From: an uncultured Pelagibacteraceae bacterium
GTDB taxonomy: Bacteria; Pseudomonadota; Alphaproteobacteria; Pelagibacterales; Pelagibacteraceae
Direction: 5' to 3'
Length of the DNA: 64,000 nucleotides
NCBI GenBank assembly: GCA_902628525.1
Contig: CACOMZ010000001.1
Coordinates: forward strand, 1-64,000
Below the pieces are notes generated by a model, which did not search any database, was not told the origin of the DNA, and saw nothing but the letters and a program-made list of their open reading frames with translations. Both the position numbers and the translations under genes were made by a program. Shown in pieces: positions 26,225 through 36,766 of the stretch (its first letter is position 1; each line of letters opens with the position of its first letter).

Positions 26225-27516
26225 TGAAAAATATTGTTGTTGTCGGATCTCAATGGGGTGACGAAGGAAAAGGTAAGATTGTTGATTGGTTATCTGAGCA
26301 AGCTGACGTTGTAATTAGATTTCAAGGAGGTCACAATGCTGGCCATACACTAGTAATTGATGGTGTTACTTATAAATTAAGACTTCTACCGTCCGGTATA
26401 GTTAGAAAAGGAAAAATTTCAATAATCGGTAATGGAGTTGTGGTAGATCCTTGGGCTTTGTTAAACGAGATTGAAGAAATAAAATCTAAAGGTGTAGAAG
26501 TAAATGTGAATAATTTTATTATCTCAGAGTCTGCAAATTTAATTTTGCCTTTTCACAGGGAAATGGATGAGATAAGAGAAGATGCAGCAGGAAAAAGTAA
26601 AATAGGAACTACAAGACGTGGAATTGGACCAGCATATGAAGATAAAGTTGGAAGAAGATCTATAAGAGTTATGGATTTAAGATCTGAAAAAAATTTAGAT
26701 CAAAGACTAGACTCAGTATTACTTCATCATAATGCAATTAGAAAAGGTCTGGGAAAAAAAATTTTTGAAAAAAATCAGCTTAAATCTGATTTGCTTGAAA
26801 TAGCACCTAAAATATTAGAATTTTCGCAACCTGTGTGGTTAAAAATAGATCAATTTAAAAAACAAAAAAAGAAAATTTTATTCGAAGGAGCTCAAGGTAT
26901 TTTACTTGATGTTGATCATGGAACTTATCCTTTTGTAACTTCATCTAATACAGTTGCCTCAAGCGCAGCGACAGGAACTGGTTGCGGCCCTAATTCGATA
27001 AATTATGTTCTTGGCATTACAAAAGCTTATACAACAAGAGTTGGAGAGGGCCCTTTTCCTACAGAGTTAACAGATGATATAGGTGAACTTTTAGGAACAC
27101 GTGGAAAAGAATTTGGGACTGTTACAAGTAGAAAAAGACGATGTGGATGGTTTGATGGTGTTTTGGTGAGGCAAACTATTAAAGTTTCAGGTATTGATGG
27201 TATTGCTTTAACGAAATTAGATGTACTTGATGAATTAGATGAAATTAAAATGTGCGTTGCTTATGACCTTGATGGTAAAAGATTGGATTATTTACCTGCA
27301 GCTGTAGAGGACCAGATAAAAATAAAACCAATTTATGAAACTTTTACAGGATGGAAAATTTCTACAAGTGGAGTCAAAAATATTGACTCGTTACCAGAAA
27401 ATGCAAAAAAATATATTTTTGCAGTAGAAGATTTCATTGGTGCAAAAGTATCAAGTATATCAACTAGTCCAGAAAGGGATGATACTATTTTAATTGAAAA
27501 CCCTTTTGAAGTTTAG
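26224..27516 (+). CDS. purA: Adenylosuccinate synthetase
   Basis: 430 residues; makes adenylosuccinate from IMP, Asp and GTP. Visible: [16 protein letters not shown] (GTP P-loop), [55 protein letters not shown] and SPERDDTI. Full length. TAATG overlap with thiD. Its 3' end overlaps the opposing rpoH stop by 4 bp, leaving no terminator space. Confidence 0.98.
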   Translation: MKNIVVVGSQWGDEGKGKIVDWLSEQADVVIRFQGGHNAGHTLVIDGVTYKLRLLPSGIVRKGKISIIGNGVVVDPWALLNEIEEIKSKGVEVNVNNFIISESANLILPFHREMDEIREDAAGKSKIGTTRRGIGPAYEDKVGRRSIRVMDLRSEKNLDQRLDSVLLHHNAIRKGLGKKIFEKNQLKSDLLEIAPKILEFSQPVWLKIDQFKKQKKKILFEGAQGILLDVDHGTYPFVTSSNTVASSAATGTGCGPNSINYVLGITKAYTTRVGEGPFPTELTDDIGELLGTRGKEFGTVTSRKRRCGWFDGVLVRQTIKVSGIDGIALTKLDVLDELDEIKMCVAYDLDGKRLDYLPAAVEDQIKIKPIYETFTGWKISTSGVKNIDSLPENAKKYIFAVEDFIGAKVSSISTSPERDDTILIENPFEV

Positions 27517-28406
27517 TTTGCGGGTAAAAGATTTTTTGATTTAGCTAAAAGAAGCATATGCTTTTGGAGTTTTTCAAATGCTTTATTTTCAATTTGTCTC
27601 ACTCTTTCTCTGCTAATTTTATATTTTTTACTTAAATCCTCAAGAGTTGATGGATCATCATTTAGTCTTCTTGAGTATAAAATTTCTCTTTCTCTATCGT
27701 TAAGAACTTTAATAGAATCTTTTAATAAATCTTTTCTTTGCTCCATCTCTTCGTGATGAGCAAATTTTAAATCATGATCAAGTTCTTTATCAACTAACCA
27801 ATCCTGCCATTCATCACCATCTTCACCCACTTGAGCATTTAATGAGAATTCTTTTCCTGATAGTCTTCTATTCATTGAAACAACTTCGTCTTTGCTAACA
27901 TCTAATTTCTTAGCAATATGATCAACATGCTCTTCTCTCATATCACCTTCTGTCTCTGGTGATATTTGATTTTTGATTTTCTTTAGATTGAAAAATAATT
28001 TTTTTTGAGCAGTTGTAGTCCCAATTTTTACTAAACTCCAAGATCTCAAAATATATTCTTGTATTGAAGCTTTAATCCACCACATTGCATAAGTTGCTAA
28101 TCTAAATCCCTTTTCTGGTTCAAATTTTTTAACAGCCTGCATAAGCCCAATATTTCCCTCAGAAATCATTTCATTAACAGGTAAGCCATATCCCTTGTAT
28201 CCCATTGCAATCTTTGCAACTAATCTTAGGTGACTAGTGACTAATTTTTCTGCAGCTTTAATATTACCAGTCGTTTTCCAATTTTTTGCTAGCATATATT
28301 CCTCTTCTGCAGCTAACATAGGAAATTTTTTAATCTGCTCTAAATACGCAGATAGCCCACCTTCATTTGATAAAATTGGTAGATTGTTACTTATTGTTGT
28401 GCTCAT
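27513..28406 (-). CDS. rpoH: RNA polymerase sigma factor RpoH (sigma-32)
   Basis: Heat-shock sigma factor, 297 residues. Region 1.2/2.1 begins [23 protein letters not shown]; region 2 has [51 protein letters not shown]. The RpoH box [10 protein letters not shown] separates it from housekeeping sigmas. Region 4 has [19 protein letters not shown]. FtsH, which degrades sigma-32 in Escherichia coli, and Hfl/DegP genes are in the same window. Confidence 0.96.
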   Translation of the reverse strand: MSTTISNNLPILSNEGGLSAYLEQIKKFPMLAAEEEYMLAKNWKTTGNIKAAEKLVTSHLRLVAKIAMGYKGYGLPVNEMISEGNIGLMQAVKKFEPEKGFRLATYAMWWIKASIQEYILRSWSLVKIGTTTAQKKLFFNLKKIKNQISPETEGDMREEHVDHIAKKLDVSKDEVVSMNRRLSGKEFSLNAQVGEDGDEWQDWLVDKELDHDLKFAHHEEMEQRKDLLKDSIKVLNDREREILYSRRLNDDPSTLEDLSKKYKISRERVRQIENKAFEKLQKHMLLLAKSKNLLPAN

Positions 28407-28447
28407 AGCAGTGCTTATTTAATTAATTATAACTAAATTTCAATAAT

Positions 28448-29428
28448 TTATTCTTCAGTATTTCTAAGCATTTTTAAAATATTATTTAAATCTTTTGGCA
28501 AAAGTGACGAAAAAACCATCTCTTTTTTGCTAGATGGATGAATAAAACCTAAAGTTTTTGCATGCAGGAATTGCCTATTCAAATTAGTAATTGAATTTTG
28601 GATATCTAAATCAATATTTTTTAATTTTTTATATTTTTTTTTATATTTATCATCTCCAACTAGACTATTACCTTTATAATTCATATGAACTCTAATCTGA
28701 TGAGTTCTCCCTGTTTCTAATTTACATTCAACCAAACTTAAAGTTGGTGTTTTCTGATTCTCGAAAATTTCAAGTGTTTTATAATTTGTAATAGCCTTCT
28801 TACCTTTGGAACTACTAACTTCCATTAGTTGTCTATTTTTTGAACTACGAGTTATATATGTTTCAATTCTACCTGATGATGGTCTTAATTTTCCCCATAT
28901 TAAAAGTTGGTACTCTCTTATAATTGTGTGATCACTAAATTGTTTTGATAAGTTTTCATGAGTTTCATTATTTTTTGCAATTACAACTAATCCAGATGTG
29001 TTTTTATCAATTCTATGAACAATACCTGGTCTCAATTCATCACCTATATTTGATAAAGAGTCTTTATCATAATACATCAATGCATTAACAATTGTCTTAT
29101 CAAAATTTCCAGCTCCTGGATGCATAATTATTCCTGCAGGTTTATTAATTACTAATAAATCATTATCTTCGTAAATTATTTCTAATTTAAATTTGTAAGG
29201 TTTAAGCGATGCTATTTCAGGCTGTGGAATTTGAAGATTTATTATATCACCAATCGAGACTTTTTTTGATGGATTTTTAATAATCTTATTATTTAATTTT
29301 AATTTTCTTTTTAAAATCAAATTTTTAATCCTAGTCCTACTAATTAATTCCTCTCTTTTGTTAATTAAAACATCAACCCTTAAATTCTTCTCATCTTCTT
29401 TGACTATAAAGTTAATGTTTTTTTCCAT
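28448..29428 (-). CDS. rluD: 23S rRNA pseudouridine synthase, RluD-like
   Basis: RluA-family pseudouridine synthase, 326 residues. An N-terminal S4 RNA-binding domain (RTRIKNLILKRKLKLNN at about 30-55) precedes the catalytic domain with PGIVHRIDKNTSGLVVIAKN (catalytic Asp in HRID), VECKLETGRTHQIRVH and the C-terminal FLHAKTLGFIHPSSK. S4 plus length favours RluD over RluA; the exact uridines are inference. Just downstream in the genome's minus direction is rpoH; this pairing is common in alphaproteobacteria. Confidence 0.92.
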   Translation of the reverse strand: MEKNINFIVKEDEKNLRVDVLINKREELISRTRIKNLILKRKLKLNNKIIKNPSKKVSIGDIINLQIPQPEIASLKPYKFKLEIIYEDNDLLVINKPAGIIMHPGAGNFDKTIVNALMYYDKDSLSNIGDELRPGIVHRIDKNTSGLVVIAKNNETHENLSKQFSDHTIIREYQLLIWGKLRPSSGRIETYITRSSKNRQLMEVSSSKGKKAITNYKTLEIFENQKTPTLSLVECKLETGRTHQIRVHMNYKGNSLVGDDKYKKKYKKLKNIDLDIQNSITNLNRQFLHAKTLGFIHPSSKKEMVFSSLLPKDLNNILKMLRNTEE

Positions 29429-29451
29429 AAAATATAATATTAATATTATAT

Positions 29452-29528
29452 GCGCTTGTAGCTCAACTGGATAGAGCGCCTGACTTCGGATCAGGAGGTT
29501 CTGGGTTCGACTCCTAGCAGGCGCACCA
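29452..29528 (+). tRNA. tRNA-Arg (TCG)
   Basis: 77-nt cloverleaf with encoded CCA: acceptor GCGCTTG/CAGGCGC, D arm TAGCTCAACTGGATAGAG, anticodon stem CCTGA/TCAGG around loop CTTCGGA (anticodon TCG, reads CGN and in particular CGA), T loop TTCGACT within GGTTCGACTCC. It lies 23 bp from the rluD start and 2 bp from the end of the convergent ABC permease gene. Confidence 0.96.
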
Positions 29529-29530
29529 AC

Positions 29531-30322
29531 TTATTCTCCCATGTTTATTAAAGTTCCTTTTTCCCTTGCTTTGTCGAAAGAGTAGTAAAATACAGATATT
29601 GATAAAATTAAATAAAACCCATTAAGATAGATAGCATTTACAATATTTTCATAATTAACCATTCCATTAACTAAAATATTTCTAGTTTCCTCAAAAATAT
29701 ATACCAATGGTAATGCAAAAGCGATTGATTGGAATATTCCTGGTAATGTTTCAACTGGATAATATATACAGCCAAAAGGTGCTAACAAAAACATCGTTGA
29801 CCATGCAATATTTTCAAAAGATGGCCCAAATCTTAGCAATCCTGCTGATACAAGTAGACCAAGTGTAATTCCAAATAAATATAAACTTAAAAAAAGAAAA
29901 GCCAAAGGAAGACCAAGTTTTAATAATGAAATTCCAAACAATGGAGAGGTTAGTAATATTGCAGGGATTAAACCAATTAAAGCTCTTATTAAAGCAGTCA
30001 AAACCAGAGAGATAATTATCTCACTAATCTTCATTGGTGCAATAAATAGATTTGTAAAATTTCTACTCCAAATTTCCTCTAAAAATAACATATTAAAACC
30101 AATACTAGTTCTGAATAAAAAATCATAAAGTATCGCACATGAAAGAATAACTCCTACTGCACCACTGTAATATGTGCTGTGAGCTGCAAAAAAATTAGAA
30201 ATAAATCCCCAAAGAGTAATTTGAATTGAAGGCCAATAAATTAAATCTAATATTCTAGGGAATGATCTTGTTATTAAATAAAAGTGTCTTAAAAAAAGAC
30301 CATAAATTCTAATCAAATTCAT
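29531..30322 (-). CDS. ABC-2-type transporter permease
   Basis: 263-residue membrane subunit of an ABC exporter with six predicted helices, including SAVGVILSCAILYDFLF, SLVLTALIRALIGLIPAILL, PLAFLFLSLYLFGITLGLLV, MFLLAPFGCIYYPVETLP (the conserved loop before the fifth helix) and a C-terminal helix. It follows the ATPase by 2 bp, so the two form one transporter. ABC-2 permeases export drugs, polysaccharide or lipids; the substrate is not evident. N-terminus short (NLIRIYGLFLRHFYLITRSFPRILDLIYWP). Confidence 0.88.
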   Translation of the reverse strand: MNLIRIYGLFLRHFYLITRSFPRILDLIYWPSIQITLWGFISNFFAAHSTYYSGAVGVILSCAILYDFLFRTSIGFNMLFLEEIWSRNFTNLFIAPMKISEIIISLVLTALIRALIGLIPAILLTSPLFGISLLKLGLPLAFLFLSLYLFGITLGLLVSAGLLRFGPSFENIAWSTMFLLAPFGCIYYPVETLPGIFQSIAFALPLVYIFEETRNILVNGMVNYENIVNAIYLNGFYLILSISVFYYSFDKAREKGTLINMGE

Positions 30323-30324
30323 TT

Positions 30325-31047
30325 TTATTTTCTCACAATTTCTAAAAATACTTCCTCTAAATTTTCTCTTCCATATTTTGTTATTAAACCCTCAGGAGTT
30401 CCTCTATCCACTATCAAACCATCTTTCATCATTAGAATAGAACCACATAATCTTTTCACTTCTTCCATATTATGTGAGGCAAGTAAAACTGATATTTTTT
30501 TTTCCTTTTTATAATCCTCTAAAAAAGATCTTACAAAATCCCCTGTTTCAGGATCTAAAGAAGCAGTAGGTTCATCTAACAAAAGTACTGTGGGGTCATT
30601 TATTAAAGCTTTAGCAAGACTTACCCTATTTTTTTGTCCAGAAGAAAGTTCTCCAGTAATTTTATTTAAAAGGTCTTTTAATCTAAGTTTATTTGCAAGG
30701 TGGTCTATCCGATCATTTAAATTTTGAATGTTATATAACTTTCCATAAACAACTAAATTTTGTTTAACCTTTAGTTTTTTAGGTAATTCAATATATGGTG
30801 AAATAAAATTCATTTTATGAAGAAGTGAAATTTTATTTTTTTCAATGTTCATCCCGTTGATTAAAACCTCTCCACTACTTGGTTTTAATAATCCCAAAAT
30901 CATCCCAATAGTTGTAGTTTTACCACATCCATTTGGTCCCAATAAACCAACCATCTCATTTTCATTAATTTTAAAATTTATATTAGCTACCGCTTCTTTA
31001 CCTTTATATTTTTTAGAGAGATTTATTACTTCAATTGAATTAGTCAT
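30325..31047 (-). CDS. ABC transporter ATP-binding protein
   Basis: 240-residue nucleotide-binding subunit of the exporter with the permease at 29531. Walker A LLGPNGCGKTT near residue 34-44, Q loop, signature motif LSSGQKNRVSLAKAL, Walker B VLLLDEPTASLD, and the switch His in LLASHNMEE. Length is that of single-domain ABC-2 ATPases. It overlaps the sua5 stop by one base. Confidence 0.94.
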   Translation of the reverse strand: MTNSIEVINLSKKYKGKEAVANINFKINENEMVGLLGPNGCGKTTTIGMILGLLKPSSGEVLINGMNIEKNKISLLHKMNFISPYIELPKKLKVKQNLVVYGKLYNIQNLNDRIDHLANKLRLKDLLNKITGELSSGQKNRVSLAKALINDPTVLLLDEPTASLDPETGDFVRSFLEDYKKEKKISVLLASHNMEEVKRLCGSILMMKDGLIVDRGTPEGLITKYGRENLEEVFLEIVRK

Positions 31048-31979
31048 TAATATTTTGATGCTCTCTTTAATCTATCGTTAATAGTTTTGCCAAGACCTCT
31101 TTTTGGAATATTCTCAACTGCAATCTGTTTAAACCCATCATTTTTTATTTTTCTTAAGGTTGAATAAAGGTTCTTTGCAGCCTCTTCTACATCTTTTACT
31201 TTGGATAAATAATAATAATTTTTTAAATTTGATTTTCTTTTTTTTATTAATAAATAAGCCTCGTCTTTTTTTGGTTTTTTAACATTGATTCTTAAGGGTA
31301 TCCCAGGTGAGTAATGCAATGGAAATAAACCAGGTGATAATTTTTTTTTTGAATTTGTATTAATTAGTAATTTTTTTTTTAAGACATTTTCAATTTTTTT
31401 TGTATCAAGACCACCATATCTTAAGAGCGAAGGTTTCTCTAAAAGATTTAATATTGTAGACTCAACTCCAATTTTGCTTTTTCCACCATTTAAAATATAT
31501 TTTATTTTTGAACCAAATTCTTCTTTTACATCAGATGGTTTAACCGAACTTAATCTTGAGGTTATATTTGCGCTAGGCGCAGCTAATGGATAATTTAAAT
31601 TTTTTAATAAATTTCTGAGTAATTTATGTTTAGGAAAGCGTACGGCAATACTTTTTTTATTATTAGTGACATATTTTGATATTTTGGAGTTATTCTTTAA
31701 TTTTATAACGTAAGTTATTGGACCTGGAGAGAACTTTTTGTAAAGTTTTACTAAATTATTGTTAAAATCACAGTCCTCTTTAAGTCTTTGAATATTGTAG
31801 TAATGGACAATAAGTGGATTGTTTAAAGGTCTTTTTTTAAGTTTAAATATTTTCTTAACAGCGCTATTCGAGTATGCATTTGCAGCTAGCCCATAAACAG
31901 TCTCTGTTGGTACTGCAACACAATGATTATTGTCTAAATATTTTTTTGCTTTTTTGATATTTGATTGAATTGATTTCAT
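31047..31979 (-). CDS. tsaC: L-threonylcarbamoyladenylate synthase (Sua5 type)
   Basis: Makes threonylcarbamoyl-AMP for the t6A37 modification of tRNAs reading ANN codons. 310 residues: an N-terminal YrdC domain with CVAVPTETVYGLAANAYSN, KKRPLNNPLIVH, SPGPITYVIK, IAVRFPKHKL and APSANITSRLSS, then a linker (GVESTILN, LLRYGGLD) and a short C-terminal Sua5 domain containing SPGLFPLHYSPGIPL. The Sua5 form is longer than TsaC. Divergent from xseB with only 20 bp between starts. Confidence 0.93.
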   Translation of the reverse strand: MKSIQSNIKKAKKYLDNNHCVAVPTETVYGLAANAYSNSAVKKIFKLKKRPLNNPLIVHYYNIQRLKEDCDFNNNLVKLYKKFSPGPITYVIKLKNNSKISKYVTNNKKSIAVRFPKHKLLRNLLKNLNYPLAAPSANITSRLSSVKPSDVKEEFGSKIKYILNGGKSKIGVESTILNLLEKPSLLRYGGLDTKKIENVLKKKLLINTNSKKKLSPGLFPLHYSPGIPLRINVKKPKKDEAYLLIKKRKSNLKNYYYLSKVKDVEEAAKNLYSTLRKIKNDGFKQIAVENIPKRGLGKTINDRLKRASKY

Positions 31980-31999
31980 GTATTAATAATTATTATTAT

Positions 32000-32248
32000 A
32001 TGAAAGATAAAATATTACCACTTGATTATGACCACTACTCACTTGAGGAGCTTACAGAAAAAGCTAATAAGATTATAGAGTCCCTAGAAAAAGAAAATAA
32101 TTTAAATAATTCAGTTGAGACTTATCAAGAACTTTTAAAAATTAATAATATTATTGAAAAGAAATTCCATAAAAATTTTAAATCTATTGGTGAAGAAACA
32201 AATAAAAAAATTAAAGAAATCACTAAAAAAAATGAAAAAACAGCTTAA
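32000..32248 (+). CDS. xseB: Exodeoxyribonuclease VII small subunit
   Basis: 82-residue XseB, which assembles with the XseA catalytic subunit. Two helices: SLEELTEKANKIIESLEKENNLNNSVETYQELLKI and then IIEKKFHKNFKSIGEETNKKIKEI. I start at the ATG at 32000, which gives DYDHYSLEEL soon after the start, as in the family; the open frame begins at 31961 but the first 13 residues are unlike XseB. It overlaps ispA by 17 bp; the xseB-ispA-dxs order is typical of proteobacteria. XseA is not in the window. Confidence 0.82.
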   Translation: MKDKILPLDYDHYSLEELTEKANKIIESLEKENNLNNSVETYQELLKINNIIEKKFHKNFKSIGEETNKKIKEITKKNEKTA

Positions 32249-33104
32249 TAAAATTGCTAAGGATACCAATATATTTCTTAAAAAATATATTAATTTGCAA
32301 AAATACTCTCATTTAAAGTCTCCCATGAAGTATGGTTTATTTCCAGGTGGAAAAAAAATTAGATCTAAAATTTTAATTGACTTAGGTTCATTATTTTCAA
32401 TTGATTATAAAACATTAATAATAATTGGGTCAGCTGTTGAATGTATTCATGCTTATTCTCTTATTCATGATGATCTACCCTGTATGGATGATGATAATAT
32501 TAGAAGAGGTAAACCTTCAACTCACATTAAATTTGGTGAGTCTACAGCAGTTCTAGCAGGAAATTCATTATTAACTTTAGCATTTGAAATTTTATCTAAT
32601 CCCAAATTAAAATTAAATGAAAGGATTAAAATAAATTTAATCAAAAAATTATCAGAATGCTCAGGTCATTTAGGAATAGCAGGAGGGCAATACTTAGATT
32701 TAAGCTACGAGAGAAAGAAAATATCAAAAAATAAAATATTAGAAATGGAAATAAAGAAAACTGGAATGTTATTTAGTTTTTGTTGTGCGGCACCAGCGAT
32801 AATTAAGAAAAAATCAATTCGAGAAATTAAATTTTTTGAGAATATTGGATCAAAAATTGGTCTTTTGTTCCAAATAGCTGATGACTTAATTGACCTAAAA
32901 AGTAATTCTAAGGAAGCTGGAAAAAAAACAGGAAAAGATCAAAAAAAGGGTAAGGCAACGCTTATAAATTTAATAGGCCATGATGACTCAGTTAAGTATT
33001 GTGATAAGATAATAAAAGATATTAATAAGAATTTAAGCAAATACGGTTCAAGATCTAAAAAAATTAATGAAACTTTGAACTATATATTGAATAGAAAAAA
33101 ATGA
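32232..33104 (+). CDS. ispA: Farnesyl/polyprenyl diphosphate synthase
   Basis: Short-chain prenyl synthase extending DMAPP with IPP. 290 residues from the ATG at 32232; the frame is open from 32154 but that would read through the xseB coding region. First aspartate-rich motif [14 protein letters not shown] (DDx4D, the bacterial FPP-synthase form), KGLP-like region FPGGKKIRS, and second motif [10 protein letters not shown]. Located between xseB and dxs with 4-bp overlap to dxs. Confidence 0.94.
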   Translation: MKKQLNKIAKDTNIFLKKYINLQKYSHLKSPMKYGLFPGGKKIRSKILIDLGSLFSIDYKTLIIIGSAVECIHAYSLIHDDLPCMDDDNIRRGKPSTHIKFGESTAVLAGNSLLTLAFEILSNPKLKLNERIKINLIKKLSECSGHLGIAGGQYLDLSYERKKISKNKILEMEIKKTGMLFSFCCAAPAIIKKKSIREIKFFENIGSKIGLLFQIADDLIDLKSNSKEAGKKTGKDQKKGKATLINLIGHDDSVKYCDKIIKDINKNLSKYGSRSKKINETLNYILNRKK

Positions 33105-35017
33105 AGAAAAATTATAAATTTTTAAACGATATTAACTTTCCATCTGATTTAAGAAAAGTTTCTGAAAATGATTTACAAAAAGTTGCAGATGAATTGAGGG
33201 AGGAAATGATAGATGCTGTTTCAGAAACAGGAGGTCATCTAGGCGCTGGTTTGGGAGTAGTTGAATTGACAGTTGCACTTCATTACGTTTTTGATACTCC
33301 AAATGATAAGTTAATTTGGGATGTTGGACATCAGTCTTACCCGCATAAAATATTAACTGGTAGAAAGGATAAAATTAGAACTTTGCGACAGGGGGATGGA
33401 TTATCAGGTTTTACTAAAAGATCTGAAAGTGAGTATGATCCATTTGGAGCAGCTCATAGTTCAACCTCTATTTCATCTGCATTAGGAATTGCTGAGGCGA
33501 ATAAATTAGAAAATAAATCTTCAAATGTAATAGCTGTTATAGGTGATGGAGCAATTAGTGCAGGCATGGCTTACGAAGCTATGAATAATGCAGGAGCATC
33601 CAAGACAAAAATGATTGTTATTTTAAATGATAACGATATGTCAATTGCAAAGCCAGTTGGAGCAATGAGAACCTACTTAGCAAAATTATTTACTGGTAAA
33701 ATATATTTTAGTCTTAGAGAAACTATAAAGTTAATTACATCTGCGTTTTCAAAAAGGTTTAGTGCTAAAGCAGGTAAGGCAGAGGATTTTTTCCGATCAG
33801 CCGTTACAGGAGGTACATTGTTTAGTTCACTAGGTTTTTATTATGCAGGACCTATAGATGGTCATGATTTATCAAGCTTAGTTCCAATTTTAAAAAATGC
33901 AAAAGATTCAAGACACCAGGGTCCTATAATGATCCATATTAAAACTCAAAAAGGGAAGGGTTATTCCTATGCAGAAAAAGCAAATGACCATTATCATGGA
34001 GTATCAAAATTTAATGTTGAAACAGGAGAGCAGGTAAAGAGCAAATCTAATCTTCCAGCTTATACAAAAGTTTTTGCTAATACTTTGGTGAAACATGCAA
34101 AAAAAGATAGCAAAATAGTTGGAATAACAGCAGCAATGCCAGGTGGAACTGGAATGGATATTTTTGGAAAAGAGTTTCCAAATAGAATGTTTGATGTAGG
34201 AATCGCAGAACAACATGCTGTAACTTTTGCAGCCGGTCTCGCAACCGAGGGATACAAACCATATGCTGCAATTTATTCTACATTTTTACAGAGAGCATAT
34301 GATCAAGTTGTTCACGATGTTGCTATTCAAAGTTTACCAGTTAGGTTTGCGATAGATAGAGCAGGATTAGTTGGTGCTGATGGATCGACACACGCTGGTT
34401 CATTTGATATAACTTACTTATCAACTTTACCTAACTTTGTAGTAATGGCAGCAAGTGATGAAGCTGAACTAGTTAAAATGATTAATACTTCAATAGATAT
34501 AAATGACAGACCTTCTGCAATTAGATATCCAAGAGGTACAGGAGTTGGCGTTGATCTTCCATCAATAGATGAAAAAATTGAAATTGGTAAAGGGAGAATT
34601 ATTCAAAAAGGAACACAGGTTTGTATTTTAAACCTCGGTACTCGACTTGAAGAGTGTAAGTTAGCTACAGAAGAATTAAAAGCAAAAGGAGTTTCAACAA
34701 CTTTGATAGACGCTAGATTTGCCAAGCCTTTAGACGAAGAACTTATATTAAAATCTGCTAATCAACATGAACTTATGATAACAGTTGAAGAAGGATCAAT
34801 AGGTGGTTTCGGTTCTCATGTTAAAAATTTATTAGCTGAAAAAGGAGTATTTGATAAAGGTTTAAAATTTAGATCAATGACTTTACCAGATAAATTTATT
34901 GAACAAGATGATCCAAAAAAAATGTACGATAAAGCTGGATTAAATAGTTCTCAAATTTCTAAGAAAATTGCTGATATTTTGTTTCAAAAGGAGACAATCA
35001 GAGTTGTGAAAAATTAA
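33101..35017 (+). CDS. dxs: 1-deoxy-D-xylulose-5-phosphate synthase
   Basis: ThDP enzyme that opens the MEP isoprenoid pathway, 638 residues. [51 protein letters not shown], the ThDP motif [15 protein letters not shown], and [18 protein letters not shown] in the pyrimidine domain. Full length, with C-terminal transketolase-like domain [10 protein letters not shown]. Its end faces aroC with 6 bp between stops. Confidence 0.98.
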   Translation: MKKNYKFLNDINFPSDLRKVSENDLQKVADELREEMIDAVSETGGHLGAGLGVVELTVALHYVFDTPNDKLIWDVGHQSYPHKILTGRKDKIRTLRQGDGLSGFTKRSESEYDPFGAAHSSTSISSALGIAEANKLENKSSNVIAVIGDGAISAGMAYEAMNNAGASKTKMIVILNDNDMSIAKPVGAMRTYLAKLFTGKIYFSLRETIKLITSAFSKRFSAKAGKAEDFFRSAVTGGTLFSSLGFYYAGPIDGHDLSSLVPILKNAKDSRHQGPIMIHIKTQKGKGYSYAEKANDHYHGVSKFNVETGEQVKSKSNLPAYTKVFANTLVKHAKKDSKIVGITAAMPGGTGMDIFGKEFPNRMFDVGIAEQHAVTFAAGLATEGYKPYAAIYSTFLQRAYDQVVHDVAIQSLPVRFAIDRAGLVGADGSTHAGSFDITYLSTLPNFVVMAASDEAELVKMINTSIDINDRPSAIRYPRGTGVGVDLPSIDEKIEIGKGRIIQKGTQVCILNLGTRLEECKLATEELKAKGVSTTLIDARFAKPLDEELILKSANQHELMITVEEGSIGGFGSHVKNLLAEKGVFDKGLKFRSMTLPDKFIEQDDPKKMYDKAGLNSSQISKKIADILFQKETIRVVKN

Positions 35018-35023
35018 TTTAAC

Positions 35024-36106
35024 CTAACTACATTGGCCTTTATTCATTAAGTAGTGGTCAAGTAAAACACAGTTCATCATAGCTTCCCCTATTGGCACAG
35101 CTCTTATTCCTACACAAGGATCATGTCGACCTTTAACAGATATTGATGTATTTTTCCCAAATTTATTTATAGTTTTTCTACTGGTTAAAATTGATGATGT
35201 TGGTTTGACAGCAAAAGATGCAACAATTTCTTGACCTGTAGAAATTCCACCAAGAATTCCTCCAGCGTTATTTGAATCGAATTTTAATTTATTTCCTTTT
35301 GAAGAAATTTCATCTGAATTTTGTTCTCCACTTAATTGTGCTGAGTTCATTCCTGCACCAATATTTACACCTTTTACTGCATTGATACTCATTAGGCCTG
35401 AAGCTATGTCAGTATCCAATTTTGAATAAATTGGAGCACCTAAACCAACTGGGATACCTCTTGCTCTTACTTCAATTACTGCTCCACATGAGGATCCCGA
35501 TTTTCTTACACCAAGCAAATATTTTTCCCATAATTTAATCATTGATTTATCTGGACAAAAAAATGGATTTTTTGAAATTACTTTATCGTCCCATTGATTT
35601 GTATCACATCCAAGAATTCCTAGCTGAGTTACTGCACCAATTACTTTAAATTTTTTACCTAATTTTTTTTGAAGTACAACTTTTGCTATTGCACCAGCCG
35701 CAACTCGTGCTGCAGTTTCTCTGGCAGAAGATCTACCACCACCTCTATAGTCTCTAATTCCATATTTTTTAAAATAAGTAAAATCTGCGTGACCTGGTCT
35801 GAACTTATCTTTAATATTACTGTAATCTTTGGATCTCATATCTTTGTTGTAGATTATTAGAGAAATAGGTGTTCCTGTAGTTTTACCCTCAAATACTCCT
35901 GACAATATTTGAATTTTATCATCCTCCTTTCGTTGAGTTGTAAATTTGGATTGTCCTGGTTTTCTTTTGTCTAATTCTGTTTGAATATCTTGCTCTTTAA
36001 GATTTATGTTTGGAGGACAACCATCAACAATACAACCAATTGCAGGCCCATGAGATTCTCCCCAAGTTGTGAAACGAAATAGCTTTCCAAAAGTATTAAA
36101 TGACAT
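35024..36106 (-). CDS. aroC: Chorismate synthase
   Basis: FMN-dependent last step of the shikimate pathway, 360 residues. N-terminal [20 protein letters not shown], then RRKPGQ region, [19 protein letters not shown], and the C-terminal [17 protein letters not shown]. All three chorismate-synthase signatures are intact. Divergent from pdxH; a perfect TATAAT box lies 7 nt upstream of the ATG. Confidence 0.98.
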   Translation of the reverse strand: MSFNTFGKLFRFTTWGESHGPAIGCIVDGCPPNINLKEQDIQTELDKRKPGQSKFTTQRKEDDKIQILSGVFEGKTTGTPISLIIYNKDMRSKDYSNIKDKFRPGHADFTYFKKYGIRDYRGGGRSSARETAARVAAGAIAKVVLQKKLGKKFKVIGAVTQLGILGCDTNQWDDKVISKNPFFCPDKSMIKLWEKYLLGVRKSGSSCGAVIEVRARGIPVGLGAPIYSKLDTDIASGLMSINAVKGVNIGAGMNSAQLSGEQNSDEISSKGNKLKFDSNNAGGILGGISTGQEIVASFAVKPTSSILTSRKTINKFGKNTSISVKGRHDPCVGIRAVPIGEAMMNCVLLDHYLMNKGQCS

Positions 36107-36113
36107 TATTTAT

Positions 36114-36119
36114 ATTATA
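36114..36119 (-). promoter_or_regulatory. Candidate aroC -10 box close to the ATG
   Basis: TATAAT on the minus strand (36119-36114), a full consensus -10, 7 nt before the aroC ATG at 36106. The -35 is weak (CATAAT 17 bp upstream). No ribosome-binding site fits between, so this again predicts a leaderless mRNA. Confidence 0.4.
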
Positions 36120-36139
36120 TAGATTATTTTGTTTAAATT

Positions 36140-36766
36140 ATGAATCAAAAAAACTCTTTAGGTCTTAATAGTTGCTTTCTTGATATAGATGATCCAATTC
36201 AATTATTTCATGAATGGATGGAGGAAGCAAAGAAAACTGAGCCAAATGATCCAAACGCTGTTGCTTTGGCCACATCAAATCAAAATAACATTCCCTCAGT
36301 TAGAATGGTTTTACTTAAAGATTTCAATAAAGATGGATTTGTATTTTATACAAATTTAAATAGTCAAAAAGGAAATGAATTAAAAGAAAATCTGTATGCT
36401 GCGATGTGTTTCCATTGGAAAAGTCTCTTAAGACAAATAAGAATTAATGGAAAGGTTTCACTAGTTTCCGATCATGTTGCAGATGAATATTATTCGTCTA
36501 GAGCGTATGAAAGTCGAATAGGAGCATGGGCTTCTAAACAAAGTGAAGAATTAAATTCGCGAGAACAATTATTAAAGTCCATACAAGATTATAAAAAAAA
36601 ATATAGTAACAAATTAGATGTACCAAGACCAAGTCACTGGTCTGGATGGATTTTATCTCCAAATAGTATTGAGTTTTGGTTAGATGGTGAGAACAGAATT
36701 CACGAGAGATTAAGATACAACAAAGATAATTCTGGAAAGTGGATAAAGTCTTTATTAAGTCCTTAA
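36140..36766 (+). CDS. pdxH: Pyridoxamine 5'-phosphate oxidase
   Basis: FMN enzyme making pyridoxal 5'-phosphate, 208 residues. ALATSNQNNIPSVRMVLLKDF, FYTNLNSQKGNEL, the FMN-binding segment RQIRINGKV, ASKQSEEL and the C-terminal IEFWLDGENRIHERLRY with the catalytic Arg-His pair region. Overlaps the opposing ispB stop by 4 bp. A normal-length protein. Confidence 0.95.
   Translation: MNQKNSLGLNSCFLDIDDPIQLFHEWMEEAKKTEPNDPNAVALATSNQNNIPSVRMVLLKDFNKDGFVFYTNLNSQKGNELKENLYAAMCFHWKSLLRQIRINGKVSLVSDHVADEYYSSRAYESRIGAWASKQSEELNSREQLLKSIQDYKKKYSNKLDVPRPSHWSGWILSPNSIEFWLDGENRIHERLRYNKDNSGKWIKSLLSP

Noticed and set aside
31961-31999. Longer xseB frame
   Set aside because: The added residues (MIELISCINNYYY) do not resemble XseB and lie in the sua5 start region.
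32154-32231. Longer ispA frame
   Set aside because: It overlaps the end of xseB out of frame and has an unlikely lysine-rich N-terminus; the ATG at 32232 is better.
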